Source: Karalla daura (Eukaryota; Chordata; Actinopteri; Chaetodontiformes; Leiognathidae). Taken from it: DNA of 64,000 nucleotides. The stretch is from the NCBI GenBank assembly GCA_029224185.1, contig CM055200.1, positions 10,961,670-11,025,669 of the forward strand. Direction: 5' to 3'. The translations under genes were made by a program, and so were the position numbers. The notes under the pieces were generated by a model. That model was not told the origin of the DNA. It did not search any database and saw nothing but the letters and a program-made list of their open reading frames with translations. Position 1 is the stretch's first letter. Every line of letters begins with the position of its first letter. Below are positions 48,716 to 61,044 of the stretch, piece by piece.

Positions 48716-51011
48716 TTAGGCCGACTGTTTGAGAGATTGTTGCAGAGCTGCCAAAATGTCTTGTTGCAGAGCGTTTCTGTTTTCCTTTGACACCTGCAAT
48801 GGGAGAAGAAATAAAGAAGCACATATTAACCTTCAGGGGGTCGACAGATAATGTAAAGTTAAGAACGAATCTGTTCTGCCAAAGATAACTAATGGAAGAA
48901 CTGTGACAACTGTCTGCTCCTGTGGAGCAGGATCAAAGAGCCGAGGCTCAGAGAAAACAGAGCCCACTTTGAGATTATCAAACCACATGTTGTAAACACC
49001 TAATCTCTGACCAACCGTCTTCGAAGCAAAATCACAAATCAGCTGTTTGCCAGAAAAAAAATATCAGCCTCACAACCCTGTTTAATATAATAACCACCCC
49101 AGTGTAGCCCATATTTTGCATGACAATATCCATAACTGAACCTTCCGTGAGAAATCATCTTGACATTTGAGACCACCCTTTGTTGTTGAATCAGTCACGC
49201 ATGATTTAGAGTTAATCCTGCTATAGGAGAGGGATAATGCAGGGCATGCCACTTCTGCGTTAGTGAGCAGACTGACTGTCCTGGTAAGACCAAGTGAATT
49301 CACTGTAAACACTGTCCTATAGATGTTGTGGGATTTAAACGTTCCTGAACTGACCTAAATAACCCCCCTCCCGGCCCAGGCCCAGAAGAGTGTGTTAGCA
49401 TGGCGACTCACTGTGAAGACCTTGACATCTCTCCTGCTCCGCACCTCTTCCACGAGCCCCAGCGGTTTGCCCTTGGGGATGGGGATGGTGCCCAGGATGG
49501 TGCACGAGGAGCCGTCTAAAGTCTGCCTCACCGCCCTGATGAACGACTGGCTGAAGAGCTCCATTTTGCCGATCTCGTCAATGACAAACACCCTCCTGCT
49601 GCCCCCACCCGCTGACCCCGCCTGGAGAAGATGGATGTCAACATTAAGCAGGAGCGCTGTCAAGGCACGCACACGCACTGGTGCCGGATGCTGGTCTGGA
49701 CTCTGACAATTAAGTTCACTTTGGACAAAAAAAAAAAAAAAAGGAGGGAAGAAGTTCCATCTGTGCCATTCGTCGTGACATTAATCAACCACATGGGGAA
49801 AGCTCATCACGTTAATGTGTCATGTATGACAGTATGCCCCTCATGGTGTTTGCATGTTACACACAACGGGTGATTTGCTGTGATTACAGAGGCGCTCGAA
49901 GCGAGATGAAAGTGGAAAATGTGCCGCCGAGGCACAGACACCTTCCCTTAGAGCGCATGTGTAGGCGTCACTCCAGGCTCACTTTACATGCCGGATTAAT
50001 CGCGGTCAGTGACAGCCAGACGGCACCACCAACACTAAAAGTGTCACTCTGGAATTTATGCCTTTGCAAGCTTCCAATTATTCCATCAATTCTGAGGAAA
50101 GCAAAGGTTTGATGATTTGTAAAGCGGGGAGGAAAGGGAGTGTTTTTCTCGCTGTGATCTATTGATGAGTGGAAGAGAGCACGTGTCTTACATGTCTGAA
50201 GAGGGGGAGAGCCAGGTTTTCAAAAGAGGGCAAGTCAACCACATACTGGCCCACCGTGTACTCCCGTCCACCGTGAGATGAACCAGCCACGTCTCTGTGA
50301 GTCCAAATGAGGCGAGCGTTACTACAAACAACACGATAAAAGAGAGCACATGGATTGATTTGGATAGGATGACAGGCCTGCTACCTGATTCTGGACAGGC
50401 GGCCCCTCTCTCCCGTCAATGTGACGACATCAAAGCCGATTCTGCGGCCTCCCTCCCTGACCTCCTGTGTGTAAAAGCCCTCCACTCCCACTCCTGCTGA
50501 CACTAAAGCCTCACAGACCTTTTGGACCAGGGTGGTTTTGCCCACACCTGCAGGCAGAAGAGCAGAGCAAAACGAGTTCACAGGATAACCTGTCTTTGAT
50601 GCAAGTGTCTTCCATGCAACGAGGATGTAGATACCCTCATGACATAATCAATGCTCTATGCAGTATTCATTTAATGTGTGCATTTGAGTAGCAATTAGTG
50701 CATCAAATTAACTTACCGCCTGCCTAAACTGCTTTTAAATTTGTATTGCTGAGCGCTTAATACACGTTTTATGAACGCCGAAGGATAAACGCATTCAGAC
50801 AGCCGGCATAAGGTGCTCTTTTTATCATAGAATATCCGGGGAAATTAGCCACATCAGGCTAACTTTCCTTAAGTTTGAACAGACAAGGACCCGGGCTTCA
50901 CACAGCTGACTGACATGTCTGTATTCACAGCTTCTTTACACCTATCAGCAGCATAAACACTGGCTGTTTGCTATTACCTGGAGGTCCTGTGAGAAAAACG
51001 TGTTTGGACAT
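48716..51011 (-). CDS. ntpcr: cancer-related nucleoside-triphosphatase (NTPase, THEP1 family)
   Basis: Five minus-strand coding exons, 5' to 3': 51011-50978, 50547-50385, 50294-50192, 49621-49412 and 48793-48716, all GT/AG and in frame, giving 195 aa (human about 190). The enzyme hydrolyses nucleoside triphosphates to diphosphates with low specificity; its cellular role is poorly defined. Seen: a Walker A P-loop at the N-terminus split by intron 1 (HVFLTGPPG|VGKTTLVQK), FYTQEVREGGRRIGFDVV, VGQYVVDLPSFE, a Walker B-like strand VFVIDEIGKMELFS, ILGTIPIPKGKPLGLVEE, and a short last exon beginning VSKENRNALQQDIL and ending KQSA. The small size of the first and last exons is a feature of the gene. 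It is complete with no disruptions. It lies head-to-tail just downstream of map10, as in human 1q42.2. Confidence 0.96.
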
Positions 51012-51035
51012 CTCCCGTCTCCACGCTGCTCCAGC

Positions 51036-51067
51036 ACTTCCGTACACAGTGAGACCGCGCATGCGCA
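51036..51067 (-). promoter_or_regulatory. ntpcr core promoter: NRF1 and ETS motifs
   Basis: A perfect NRF1-type element (minus strand TGCGCATGCGCG, 51056-51067) lies 45 bases upstream of the ntpcr ATG, and an ETS core (CGGAAGT on the minus strand, 51036-51042) lies 25 bases upstream. There is no TATA box. This pair is typical of TATA-less housekeeping promoters. Confidence 0.65.
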
Positions 51068-51117
51068 GTTTCCACTGGCACTACAGTCTCATTTCCACTT
51101 AGTTAATACAAAACTCC

Positions 51118-51123
51118 TTTATT
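51118..51123 (-). terminator. candidate map10 poly(A) signal
   Basis: AATAAA on the minus strand, about 440 nt after the map10 stop and only about 107 nt upstream of the ntpcr start codon. An AATAAA also lies on the plus strand at 51125-51130. Confidence 0.6.
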
Positions 51124-51348
51124 GAATAAAGAACAATTAGCAGCTGTCATCCAATGTACAAAAATACAACAGACGCTTTTCAATTTATACACAATTTAGC
51201 AGAACAAACAACAGAACTAAGTCCTGAGTGAAAAATAGAACAAAATTCACTTGTCAATGTCAATTTCAAATGAATGCTTTTTAATAAGATGTGTTGTAGC
51301 AACAATTCAAGATCGATGTGAGTGAACTTTGCATCTTCAAAATCATCC

Positions 51349-51450
51349 ATCCATCTATTACCTCACACCTAGAGCCAATTTACAGTCTCCAATCTGTCAC
51401 TGTGTCACCCATTCCAACTCATTACAATTCATATTGGTTTGCATGGCGCT
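51349..51450. repeat. possible fragment of a dispersed fish repeat
   Basis: A CCATCCATCTAT run, followed by CACACCTAGAGCCAATTTACAGTC, resembles a piece of a widespread fish repeat that contains a CCATCCATC run and CACCTAGGGxCAATTTAGAGTC. It is short and diverged, and sits in the predicted map10 3' UTR. Confidence 0.35.
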
Positions 51451-51564
51451 GACCTCATGGTGCAGCACAAATATCTGTCAGGTCAGTGTCACAACCATCT
51501 GACTGAGTGGACAAGTAAGAGCCACTTGCCCCCTTATTGTCCCACTAATGTGGAAACAGAGTTT

Positions 51565-53988
51565 TTACATAGTGTAACCAGGGAGTTTTACGGCCACTAG
51601 TTTAGAGATATGCTGATACTCCTTTCTAAAATCCAGAGATCCAAGCTCATCCTCCAGTTCCTCAGCCTCCTGTGGTTCAAAGGAGGACACTGACTCTGCA
51701 GAAAATCCTCGCACTGGGCTGCTGTTCTTGGCCGAGTCACTCCTTTGAGCTCTCGATGATGTCAAACTGTCAGCGCCTGAACTCCTTCCCACTCCACCGC
51801 TCTCCCTCCTCTGTTTACTGGAGGTTTGGAAGGAGGCCGACCCATCCCTGTCTCCGTCATCAGAGGAGAAGCTGAGGGCAGAGGCGTGGGTCCGAGGCTG
51901 GATGATGTGTGTGCCCATCAGAGTGCGCTGCGGAGAGCGCGAGGCTTTGATGGGCGCGGGGTGGAGCGCTCTCCTCTGGAAACCTTCAGAGCCAGAGTCA
52001 GAGTTATGCAAGTCAAGACGAACGGGAGACCTGGGAGTCTTAGCTCTGGACAGCTCGGGGCTGCTGGCCGGGTCAGGAGAGTATGTGTCGCTGGGCTCCA
52101 GACTGTTAAAGTCATCAGCGTAGTCAGCCTCCTCTCTCCCTTCACTGCTGGAGTGTGAAAATGAAGATCTCGGGCTGCTGCGTCTGCTGCTTCCTGACGA
52201 TTCAGTGCTGTCTGAGTGCCTGTCAGATTCGGGCTGTGATTGATCTGATTCACTGTGAAGCTCCGTCTCGTCTTTGTTCGGGGCCACACTGTCACCACTC
52301 ACACTGGGGATGTGAATGCATTTCAAGACTTGTTCGGAAGGGGAAGATGTCCCAGAAACTCTCAGAGACTGTCTGTCTTCTTTACTCTGAAGGCTTTTCT
52401 GCTTCAGTGTGACTGTCTCTTGCAGTGCAGAGGTGACTGTGACTCTGTGTTGACTTTGCATCATTGTTTCAATGTTTTCATTGAGACCTGGTCTCTGTTT
52501 AAAAGCAGATTTTTCTTTGCTAGACTTCTTGATTTTATTTCTTGTCTTGGACTCTCCTTCAGCCTTGTTTAATGGCACTCTGGCCTGGATCAATCCCACA
52601 CATTCCCGATGTTTAACCTTATGGGAAGAGTTTTGCTTCAGCCTTAGATTAAATGTTTTAGTTGTACCATATAAAAGTTTCTGCCTTGGAGATGTCTGGG
52701 AATCTTTCACTTTTACCGCTGGAGACCCAATTAATGGTGTAGAACAGTTTATGGGAGGTTTCAGATGCTTTAAATTGGGAGTAGTACTCGGTCTGGTTGT
52801 CTGTGGCAGATTGTTTTGCGCCTTTAGAGCTGTGTTTTCAAGATCAGTGGAAGCCGGCCTGTAAATCCAAGCCAGATTAGGATGAATGGACGTTGGCTGC
52901 AGTGGGCTCTGGTTATTTAACTGTGACAGTTCAACAAGAAGAGCATTGAGTAGAGGTAACTGCTGTAAATTCTCCCTGAGAACACTGGGAGCGGACCCAC
53001 TCGTTTCTGGGTTTCTTGACACTTTTATACTCTGTCTAACTTCCTGGTTCACCACTGGAGAATTTGATCCTTCGTTTCTGTGATCAGTAATCTCTTCTTC
53101 TGTGTCTTCAAGTGTAAAAGCCTCCAAATCAGCAGTCAATGAATTATCGACCACATGTTTGCTTCTCTCCTCTGCAGAATTGCAGTAAAGGAGACGTGGA
53201 GGACAAAAAATAGTTAAGTCTTCTTCAAAAGTGTTTTCAGTTTCTTGGACATTCTGAGGTGTTTGATGCCTTGCCTTGAGTTCAGTCTGGATGGTGACAC
53301 CACTGTCATTGTCCTGTTTATCCTCATCTATCGCCGTGTTTCCATGCACTGGTTTGTCAGACTTCTCAAAAGGTGATAACTCTCCAGATATGTTTCTTCC
53401 TGTGATGCCTCCTTGTAAAGGATGCTCTCGGTGTGCACAGGTACTGAGCAGACCGGTGCCTTCTGTGATATGTGGCAGTAAACTTGCTCCCAGGCTTAGC
53501 ATCTTATAACTCAGGGAAATTGTCCCAACTCTTTCCCCCATGAGATTGGATATACCCACCAGTCCCCTTTCGCCATGAGAGGAGGGAGTAGAAGCACCGC
53601 GTTTGGTCACATCCTGCCTGATCTTGTCCATTAACGCAGCCAGAGAAATAAGAGAGGTCCCAACCAACCTGGGGACCTCCTCCTTCAGATCCAACACCAT
53701 GGCGTAGAGAGGGCTGCTCGACAGCTGGGCATGTAGTGAATCCAGGCTCATCTTGAAGAAACAGGACTTGCCCCTGTTAAAGACGTGCTCTCCCTCTCCA
53801 TGTGGATGGGTTTCGTCGCTGCTGCTCTGTGCGGGCTGGTTAATGAGCAGCGTCGGGAAATCCAGCAGCCGCAGTGCCAGAGCTAGCTCCTCGGAGGCTT
53901 TGTGCCCTCTCTCTAGCCGAATAGCTTCCACCAGCAGCTCAAAGGAAAACAGAGTCTCTGCTTCATCTCGATGTGCTCGTTGTGCCAT
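51565..53988 (-). CDS. map10: microtubule-associated protein 10
   Basis: A single-exon minus-strand ORF of 807 aa, starting at the ATG at 53988-53986 (MAQRAHRDEAETLFSFELLV) and stopping at 51565. In mammals MAP10 is also intronless; it binds and stabilises microtubules and acts at the spindle midzone and midbody in cytokinesis. Seen: a globular N-terminal region (residues about 1-180) with FSFELLVEAIRL, FPTLLINQPA, SCFFKMSLDSLHAQL and PLYAMVLDLKEE, then VGISNLMGERVGTISLSYKM, matching the C2-like family start. The long middle and C-terminal part is Ser/Thr/Pro/Lys-rich and disordered, with a YADDFNSLEPSDTYS block and a conserved-looking end (EYQHISKLVAVKLPGYTM). Length is a little below the human protein. 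The leftmost open position is a non-ATG codon, so the ATG is preferred. It lies next to ntpcr on the same strand, as in human. Confidence 0.93.
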   Translation of the reverse strand: MAQRAHRDEAETLFSFELLVEAIRLERGHKASEELALALRLLDFPTLLINQPAQSSSDETHPHGEGEHVFNRGKSCFFKMSLDSLHAQLSSSPLYAMVLDLKEEVPRLVGTSLISLAALMDKIRQDVTKRGASTPSSHGERGLVGISNLMGERVGTISLSYKMLSLGASLLPHITEGTGLLSTCAHREHPLQGGITGRNISGELSPFEKSDKPVHGNTAIDEDKQDNDSGVTIQTELKARHQTPQNVQETENTFEEDLTIFCPPRLLYCNSAEERSKHVVDNSLTADLEAFTLEDTEEEITDHRNEGSNSPVVNQEVRQSIKVSRNPETSGSAPSVLRENLQQLPLLNALLVELSQLNNQSPLQPTSIHPNLAWIYRPASTDLENTALKAQNNLPQTTRPSTTPNLKHLKPPINCSTPLIGSPAVKVKDSQTSPRQKLLYGTTKTFNLRLKQNSSHKVKHRECVGLIQARVPLNKAEGESKTRNKIKKSSKEKSAFKQRPGLNENIETMMQSQHRVTVTSALQETVTLKQKSLQSKEDRQSLRVSGTSSPSEQVLKCIHIPSVSGDSVAPNKDETELHSESDQSQPESDRHSDSTESSGSSRRSSPRSSFSHSSSEGREEADYADDFNSLEPSDTYSPDPASSPELSRAKTPRSPVRLDLHNSDSGSEGFQRRALHPAPIKASRSPQRTLMGTHIIQPRTHASALSFSSDDGDRDGSASFQTSSKQRRESGGVGRSSGADSLTSSRAQRSDSAKNSSPVRGFSAESVSSFEPQEAEELEDELGSLDFRKEYQHISKLVAVKLPGYTM

Positions 53989-54160
53989 CTTCAAAAATCG
54001 CTAAAACACGACAACGAGACGGTGAACTCGCGATCGCAGATGTAAACAGATCTTAGCTTCTGTCGGCTCCATGGAAACAGGCGGGTCGCGAACGTATTGC
54101 GTCATCTCGCCTGCTTGAGCGGGGAAATGTAGTTTTAGTGATCCTTCACTGTAGTCCTCA
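53989..54160 (-). promoter_or_regulatory. map10 5' UTR and promoter
   Basis: CpG-containing sequence directly upstream of map10. On the minus strand it shows GTTTCCATGG (54069-54078), one good half of an RFX X-box, and ACTACATTTCCCC (54121-54133), close to a ZNF143/Staf-type promoter motif. No TATA box. The motifs are readable; their use is inferred. Confidence 0.45.
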
Positions 54161-54161
54161 C

Positions 54162-54310
<149 letters not shown>

Positions 54311-55085
54311 GTGAAGTGTGATAGTGTCGAAAAATTAGAGACTGTATATGTACTAAGATAGCAGCAGTTCAATCAGTTCAGATGAATCAAAGTTGTGGAT
54401 GGTCATCATAGTAACATGACCCCCGCTGCTGTTTCCTGTGTATTTCACCTGTCCCTCTATAACTACATACAGTTTACTAATACATCTATATGTATATCAG
54501 TTATCATCAATAGATGATTTCTTCTTTACATTTCAGCCCCTTACTTCAGGAGTTGAAGTAGTGAAACATCTGCCTATCCCCTATCTTCTCCTTTTTAATC
54601 ACATCATTTAATCTTATTAACCATAATTTATATAACCATATATACCATTTATATAACCATATTTAATTATCCATTAAAATGTTAGAAAATGTCTGTGAAG
54701 GATCTCAGCTCATGTTAGTCTTACGTGTAGAAAATGAAGGCAACTGGACTTCATACTTGAATTGCCTTTATTTTTTGCATCTAAGGAGAATAAGATTAAC
54801 AGAGTAACAGAGTAATATCATGTCAAATGTCAAATAAAGGACAACACATTGAAAGTCATATGGATATGAAGGGGATAATTTATTCAGGTACAGTTTGGCA
54901 GAGCAACTTTCCTGCACTTCACCAGATGGTGCCACTGTGGGGCTTACTGGGCTTACGGACCAAAATAGACTTTGTGTGACTGCTTCACCTGGCAGCTTCG
55001 CTTTTCTCCTTTGTTCTGTCCCAGACTGTTTGGTCTCTCCCCTTATGTATTATCAACACCTTATTCCTGTGGTTCCGGGGTGTCC
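54311..55085. other. non-coding spacer between divergent promoters
   Basis: AT-rich sequence between the map10 promoter and the putative rightward promoter. No exon was seen on either strand. Confidence 0.5.
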
Positions 55086-55340
55086 AGGCGGACAGCAGTG
55101 AGAGTGGGGGGCAGGCGGAGAAGCGGGCTTGTGGTGGGCGGAGTCCCGGGCTGCGTGCTGTCATGACGGGGATAGGTGCTGGATCCCTGCGCCCTCAGTC
55201 TGGAGGCTGACACCGACACGGAGGGATGTGAGAGAGAGCTAGTGAGACACCACCGAACCTTCAACTTGTTTCATCCTCCTCCTGTTTAAGGATAACCAAA
55301 CATTAAACGTCTCTATACCCGGACCGGACAATACTATAAG
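55086..55340 (+). other. putative non-coding first exon and promoter of a rightward gene
   Basis: A GC-rich block with a GGGCGG box (about 55136-55141) and a strong-looking donor (AAG|GTAGGA, intron starting 55341). There is no long ORF, so the exon would be 5' UTR. In human 1q42.2 the gene divergent from MAP10 is SIPA1L2, which has upstream non-coding exons and a very long first intron. That makes sipa1l2 the natural candidate. Identity is inferred from recalled gene order only, since none of its coding exons lie in the window. Confidence 0.35.
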
Positions 55341-55603
55341 GTAGGAACCAAGTGCGTGCTTGAACGTGTGTTTGCGCGTGTGTCGGTCTCCGACAAAGTA
55401 GAAAGTGGGTCTGGAAAGCGCAGAGAGAGTCCTCGGAGACTGGGAACACAAAGGGCAAAGTTACTTCCACGGAGCTAGGCACATGGTAACAGCAGAGAGT
55501 GGCATGAAACAAGCCAGGGATATGAGGTTTCAGTAGGGGCAATGCTATCTATAGAACATATCTGCGTGCGTGTGTGTGAGTGTTTCGGGACTTACTCTCT
55601 CCC

Positions 55604-55638
55604 CGTGTGTGCGCGCGCGCACGTGCGCGCGTGTGTGT
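55604..55638. repeat. alternating purine-pyrimidine (Z-DNA-prone) block with palindrome
   Basis: About 35 bases of alternating GT/GC/CG dinucleotides, centred on an 18-base perfect palindrome CGCGCGCACGTGCGCGCG that includes a CACGTG E-box. It lies about 265 bases after the putative first exon. Confidence 0.85.
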
Positions 55639-58600
55639 TTGATTGACCATGAGAGTTCCTGTATTATGTCTAGATCAGGTTCTATGTAAAATTGCTCCAA
55701 CTTTACACATCTATTCATGGAGTCATGCTTTGTGATATCACACATCGTTTTTCTTTTTTATTAGATTAGATTGTTAATCACACAATGACGTCATGTTTGT
55801 GGTGGTGGTGTTGATTCTGGGTGGTGGCAGTGGGGGGGATATGGGGGGGTCATTGGACCGGATTTGTGCACAGATCTTTTTTGAATGAATGTGGTCAGTG
55901 AAGTGCTTCCATTAAAACGGTGGGGGGCGGTAAAGGCATCATTGTCCAACTGCTCATGAGTATTAAAGCCCATCAGGTCCGCAGCCACAGTCTTTTACAG
56001 GCCATATTTAATTGTTTTGGAAAGCCTTAAAAACAGGAATGCGCTATGTTTCTTATCTTCATGTGAGTAATAGTCATAGAAAATCACACCCTGCGCTGCT
56101 TGGGCCCTTGCTGCGGTATTATGTGCTTATCTTTCGGTGTGTGCAGCAGTGGGAGCTTGTCAGTGTGTCCAGACAAAGAAGTATTTCCCCTAACATGAGA
56201 GTTGTTTGGATTCCCCATAAATAATATCTGGCAGTCTGCTTGTACACAGCATGTACAATCTTGTTTTATTACTGGCTGCTCCTGTGGCCTGCTCAACATA
56301 CAGTGTGCTGTATATCCCACTGGGAGCGTAAACATGTGAAATGTTGTTTGTCTTCCAGCACCATATCCTTTGTTGTCTTCCTGCAGGAAGTTTGGCCTCC
56401 GCAATAACTAACTTTCCAATAAAGGGAAACAAATAAGCTCATTCCTCTGCTGATAGCTGGCTGCAGACGCAACAACTGGGTGCACTGCTCAGGGGGGCGA
56501 ATGCAACTTTCCATTGTTTAATTTTCAGTGCTCTAGATTTGTCTCCTCCTGGCTTCTCAGCTCCCCTCTGAACAGTTGGGGCATAAAGATTTCTCTGCTC
56601 CTGGAGTGTTGAAATCAATAAGACCATTATTTTTCACAGGGCTGTATGTCTGGGAAAGATTAGTTTTCCATGGGACTGCTCTGAACTAAAGAGGCACTGG
56701 GGTGTTTTGGGATGGCTGTAGTAGGTTGATGGCCTGGTATAACATTCAACATATTTCCCTTTAATGCCAAAAATGTTTGGCGAAGCATCAGCTGTCGCTG
56801 CTGTGCAAATCAGAGAGGCCATTTTTCAACTGGCCACTCTACTGACTGGGCATAAAGACATCTGTAGTGATGTGTGAATAATTTGCTATTGTTGTGCACA
56901 AAAGCTAAAAACAAGCCCATTAATTTGCTCATTCTCTCTGTCATGCAAATATTTCTATTACTGAACCTGTTTCCCAGTTGAGTTTTGGATTCATGCCTTC
57001 CACCATTATGCAGCTGCACTCATTACTATATGATCTTTTATTTAGATTGTTCCATTTGATTACTACTTTATTGAATTTCCTATTTGAAATCTTTCATTTT
57101 TCTAGCATGACAGAAGGGATGGTAATCCTTTTTTTTTTACCAGAAAGATGAAGGCTAGATTAAAGACAAGATTTTCCCCAATGTTGATGTAAATGAGTTT
57201 GCCTAGGAACACCGTCCCGACACAGTGAAACTCATGGACGGAGACCTATTCAGCAGACATGATAATGACAGTGCCAGGGACACTCTTTCAGTCTTAGTTT
57301 GAATAGAAACCTTTTACATTCTACCATCAATAGGGCACAGAGAGCTCCCTGAAGAAGAAATATTTTCTCATCTCTTTCTTACAGGGCCTTCTGCATGGCT
57401 AACCAGACAATGGGTAATTGAGCCGGAGAGATATGTCTTTCAAAATAAAGTTATGTGCACAATGTGTGCTCAGCTGAACAATAAGGCACCTGTCAGGGGT
57501 GGCAGAGGAACAGCTTCCTGTGACATGCCCACAGGCCATATCCAGTTGTTATCATTGCCGGGCTGGTTAGGATGTCTTCTGGCCTAGTGGGTTTGGAGAC
57601 GCCCCGCTAGAGTTACAGCCGTTGTGTTGTGTTTTGGAAACAGAAATAGCCCATCAGGATCTTAGCATAACAGAGCAGACCATAAGGCACGCTGTTTGGG
57701 GGCTTTCTTTGGGTTTGGGAAATTACTTAACAGCAGTGGCTGAGTTTGGTCTTCTTGTTACACCACTCCCCCATCCTGCTCTGGCCCCGTGTTTCTCTGT
57801 TCCCACGGTGCTTTGCCACTGCTGTGCTGACTAGTCGTGATTCAGGGACCAGTAGAATGGGGAAGAAAAGCTGCCAGAGGACTTAGGTTCAGACCACATT
57901 TGTTAGGGGTGATGCATTTTTCCCCTCATTGTACCACAGGAGCACGCCAGCCCATGTGGTGTCCCCCTTCCCAGCAGATCCCACACCCCATTCATGTGAC
58001 GAGGATCAGGAAGCCTGGTCTGCTCTGTGCCGGCTGACCGGCTGGCTGACTGGCCAGGAGTCACATTAGGCCTCCCAACCAAATCCTGTTGCTTCAAGAC
58101 CAACCAACCAGCAGACAGGGGATCACATGCTGCCTGCCCTTGTTGTGAGAGCCAGATTTTCTCCCCGTCTCTCTATTGGCCTTTGTTTTGATAGCAGTCT
58201 GGATTTATGGAGGGACTTAAGCCCACTCCTCACTGTAAGGGAAAACACAGATGCTGTCACCGGGCTGACGTTTGTTTTGGGCATTGATCCCATGCCCCAC
58301 CAGTTGTCTGTTAGTGATGGGCGTGGGGTGGGTTACTGACCAGGGCTGCACAATGCAGACGAGGACTGGCGTGGAATGTCTCTGTCAGCTCAAATACTCC
58401 TCTTATCTCTCAATGAAAGAAATACACTTAAGCAGGTTTAAAGATGACTTCCAATGGAGCTTGCCACCCTGGCTTGGCGCGTTGGATCTTGTTAGGGTCA
58501 ATCTTCATGTTTGCCTGCACAGCCCATGATAAGACTTCTCATGTAATCAGCGTAATGGCATTAAGGGCATGTTTGCTCAGGCACAGGCATATGTCAGTAT

Positions 58601-60993
58601 CCATACCAGGGAAATGCAGGAAGACGCCAGCAGTCCTTCACGGCACTGCGTTTCTATTCTTCATGTGATATCTCATCTGTGTATAGATGGATGAGATGAT
58701 ATGGCCAGTGGCATGTCTCCTGAGGACATATGTGGATTGTTGCTCTCCCTGTTTATTTATTTGTGTCAAGTAGATGCATGTTAATCTGACTGCACTGATG
58801 TGGTTAAGCCTCATAGTGGATGGACTAGATTTGATGCAGATGGGTGGTATATATGGGCAAAAGTAATGTTTGCCATTTATAGGCATTTAGCAAAGGACTT
58901 CTTTATCTCAGGCTTTAGTCCTCTTGCCTAGAGGTAGATGCTAAATAGCTGCCTCAACACCCTCTGTCTTGTCCATGTTGTATCTTAATTTCCAACCCTT
59001 TGGCTTCTCAACTAGTGGCTTGCTGTCACGTCAATCGCACGTTTGTGAAAAAAGCATCACGGCTGGACCGGGAGCCGCTAGATCGAACAGATGGGATAGT
59101 GACAGGAGTCAAATGTTGACCGTGCCGTCGCCGGCGAGGACCCTGTCAACCTGTGGTGACACACGGCCGGGCTGCTGAAGGACTGAGGTGCAGGGTGGAA
59201 CGTGGGGGCAGAGGCGAGAGAAAAGGTCTGAGCCCTGCGATGACAGACTGTGCCATCACTGCTGGCTCATGCGTGGCTAGACCAATTATGGAAAAGATTA
59301 GAGACCCGATAGCTTCAGCCACAGTCATGGATAACAGACTGTATGTTCCCCTGTAACCCTATTCCAGCTGTTCCCAAGACCTTTTGTTAAAATAGGATAA
59401 GATAAGGAATAGCAATAATACAGATGGTAAATGCATGATATCCTTGCATTATGTCCACACATTAGACATCATCACAATGCCAAGGGTCACAGAGGCAAAA
59501 TATTATATTAAGCTTAGGCCTGCTTGGGCCTCTGACATGATGACCTTTTCAGACTCTGCATGCCTCTCTGGACTAAGCTCCATCATACATACTGGACTGA
59601 CAGACGGAGCTACACATGACTTTTACTGTATGGCTGTGGTTTACAGATGTAGCCCTGACAGCCAACATGACTGTAAGATGTTTTTTTTTTCTCATCTGAA
59701 AGAAAATTGTAAATCCTGCAGATAATCTCTTTGATCTTCAGACGCGATCGTGAAATGTGGGTCATCTCAATTTTTAAAGGAGGGTCGTCATTGTTACAAA
59801 AGCTCTAACAATGAATTTCGTTACCCTACCTCTGTCCATTCACATCCTCACCTGACCTGCATTCAGGATTAATACCTGAAGCTTGAACGTCACATTCAAT
59901 ACAGAGAAATGGAAACAAAACACAGCCTTCAGCCTTCTTTACAGTGCACTTATTTCATTTTGGACATTTCTTATGCTCTCATGACTAAGTGCAAATACCA
60001 CAGCATCAGTCTTCTTACCATGAAGCTAGTCATTAAACATTGTCACTTCAAAAAAACACACTGTTCATGCATTATGGATTTTCAGTAGTCAAGCATATAG
60101 GAAAATGTGTCTTGCCAAGATGAATTATGTCTGCACCTCATGTTCCCAAGGGAACTCATTAGGGTCCATATCAGGAATGTTGGGGAAAAGGCCACCAAAA
60201 GTTGCTGACCCTCCTCACATGTTTTGTCTACGTGTCCGTCATTGGGCCACAATGGGGAGAATGAGCGCTGGCGAGTCATTAACCCGATTGCCACTGAGTC
60301 CGAGGACCAGCCATGACCCATGGGGTTAACTCAGTCTGTGTTCCCCTCAGCGGGCCCAGACAATCAGGACAGCTGACCTCTGGTCATAGTCAGCCTCCAA
60401 TGGGAGATAAGAAGGGATTTGGTTTAGCACTGGTGTGCATACCTCCTCCCTACTGTAGCGAGAAAGAAAGGGCCTGTCTGAAGAGGCAGACATGGCTGGG
60501 TGTGGGTGATCCGGACTGCATGCCATCAGTGCCGCTGTGGGCTCTCTCTGTCTCCGTCTGTTCTCGCACTGAACGCCACCTGGGTAAAAATGTGGTGTAA
60601 AATAAACCCACATGTCCATAAAACGCAGAAACATACATTTAACAATACGTTCCTATCTTTCTCTTAGCAACCAATCAGTTCTCAGAGAGGCAGGATGCAT
60701 ATGCCCCACTGTTATTTATTCCATTTACCAGTTTATGCGGGGTCAGGCATTTTGTCACCCTCACCTGAACGTGTAGTCGTGAAATGTAGGCCAATCCTTC
60801 AAGAAAGCTCCCCTGCTCAAACATCTGCGCCCTTGACTGTCAAATTGACCCTGGGTAAGCCAAGGAGCAAACAGCCAACGGATGAGTTGTTTTGAAGCGT
60901 AAAAGTACGCTGACTTGTTTCTGATGGAGGTTGATTGTAATTAACAAGTCAAATGGAGCAGAGCTGTGACAGATGTGCCATAAAGTGCTCGGC

Positions 60994-60994
<1 letters not shown>

Positions 60995-61042
<48 letters not shown>
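60995..61042. repeat. (GT)n microsatellite
   Basis: About 23 uninterrupted TG units. Confidence 0.97.
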
Positions 61043-61044
<2 letters not shown>

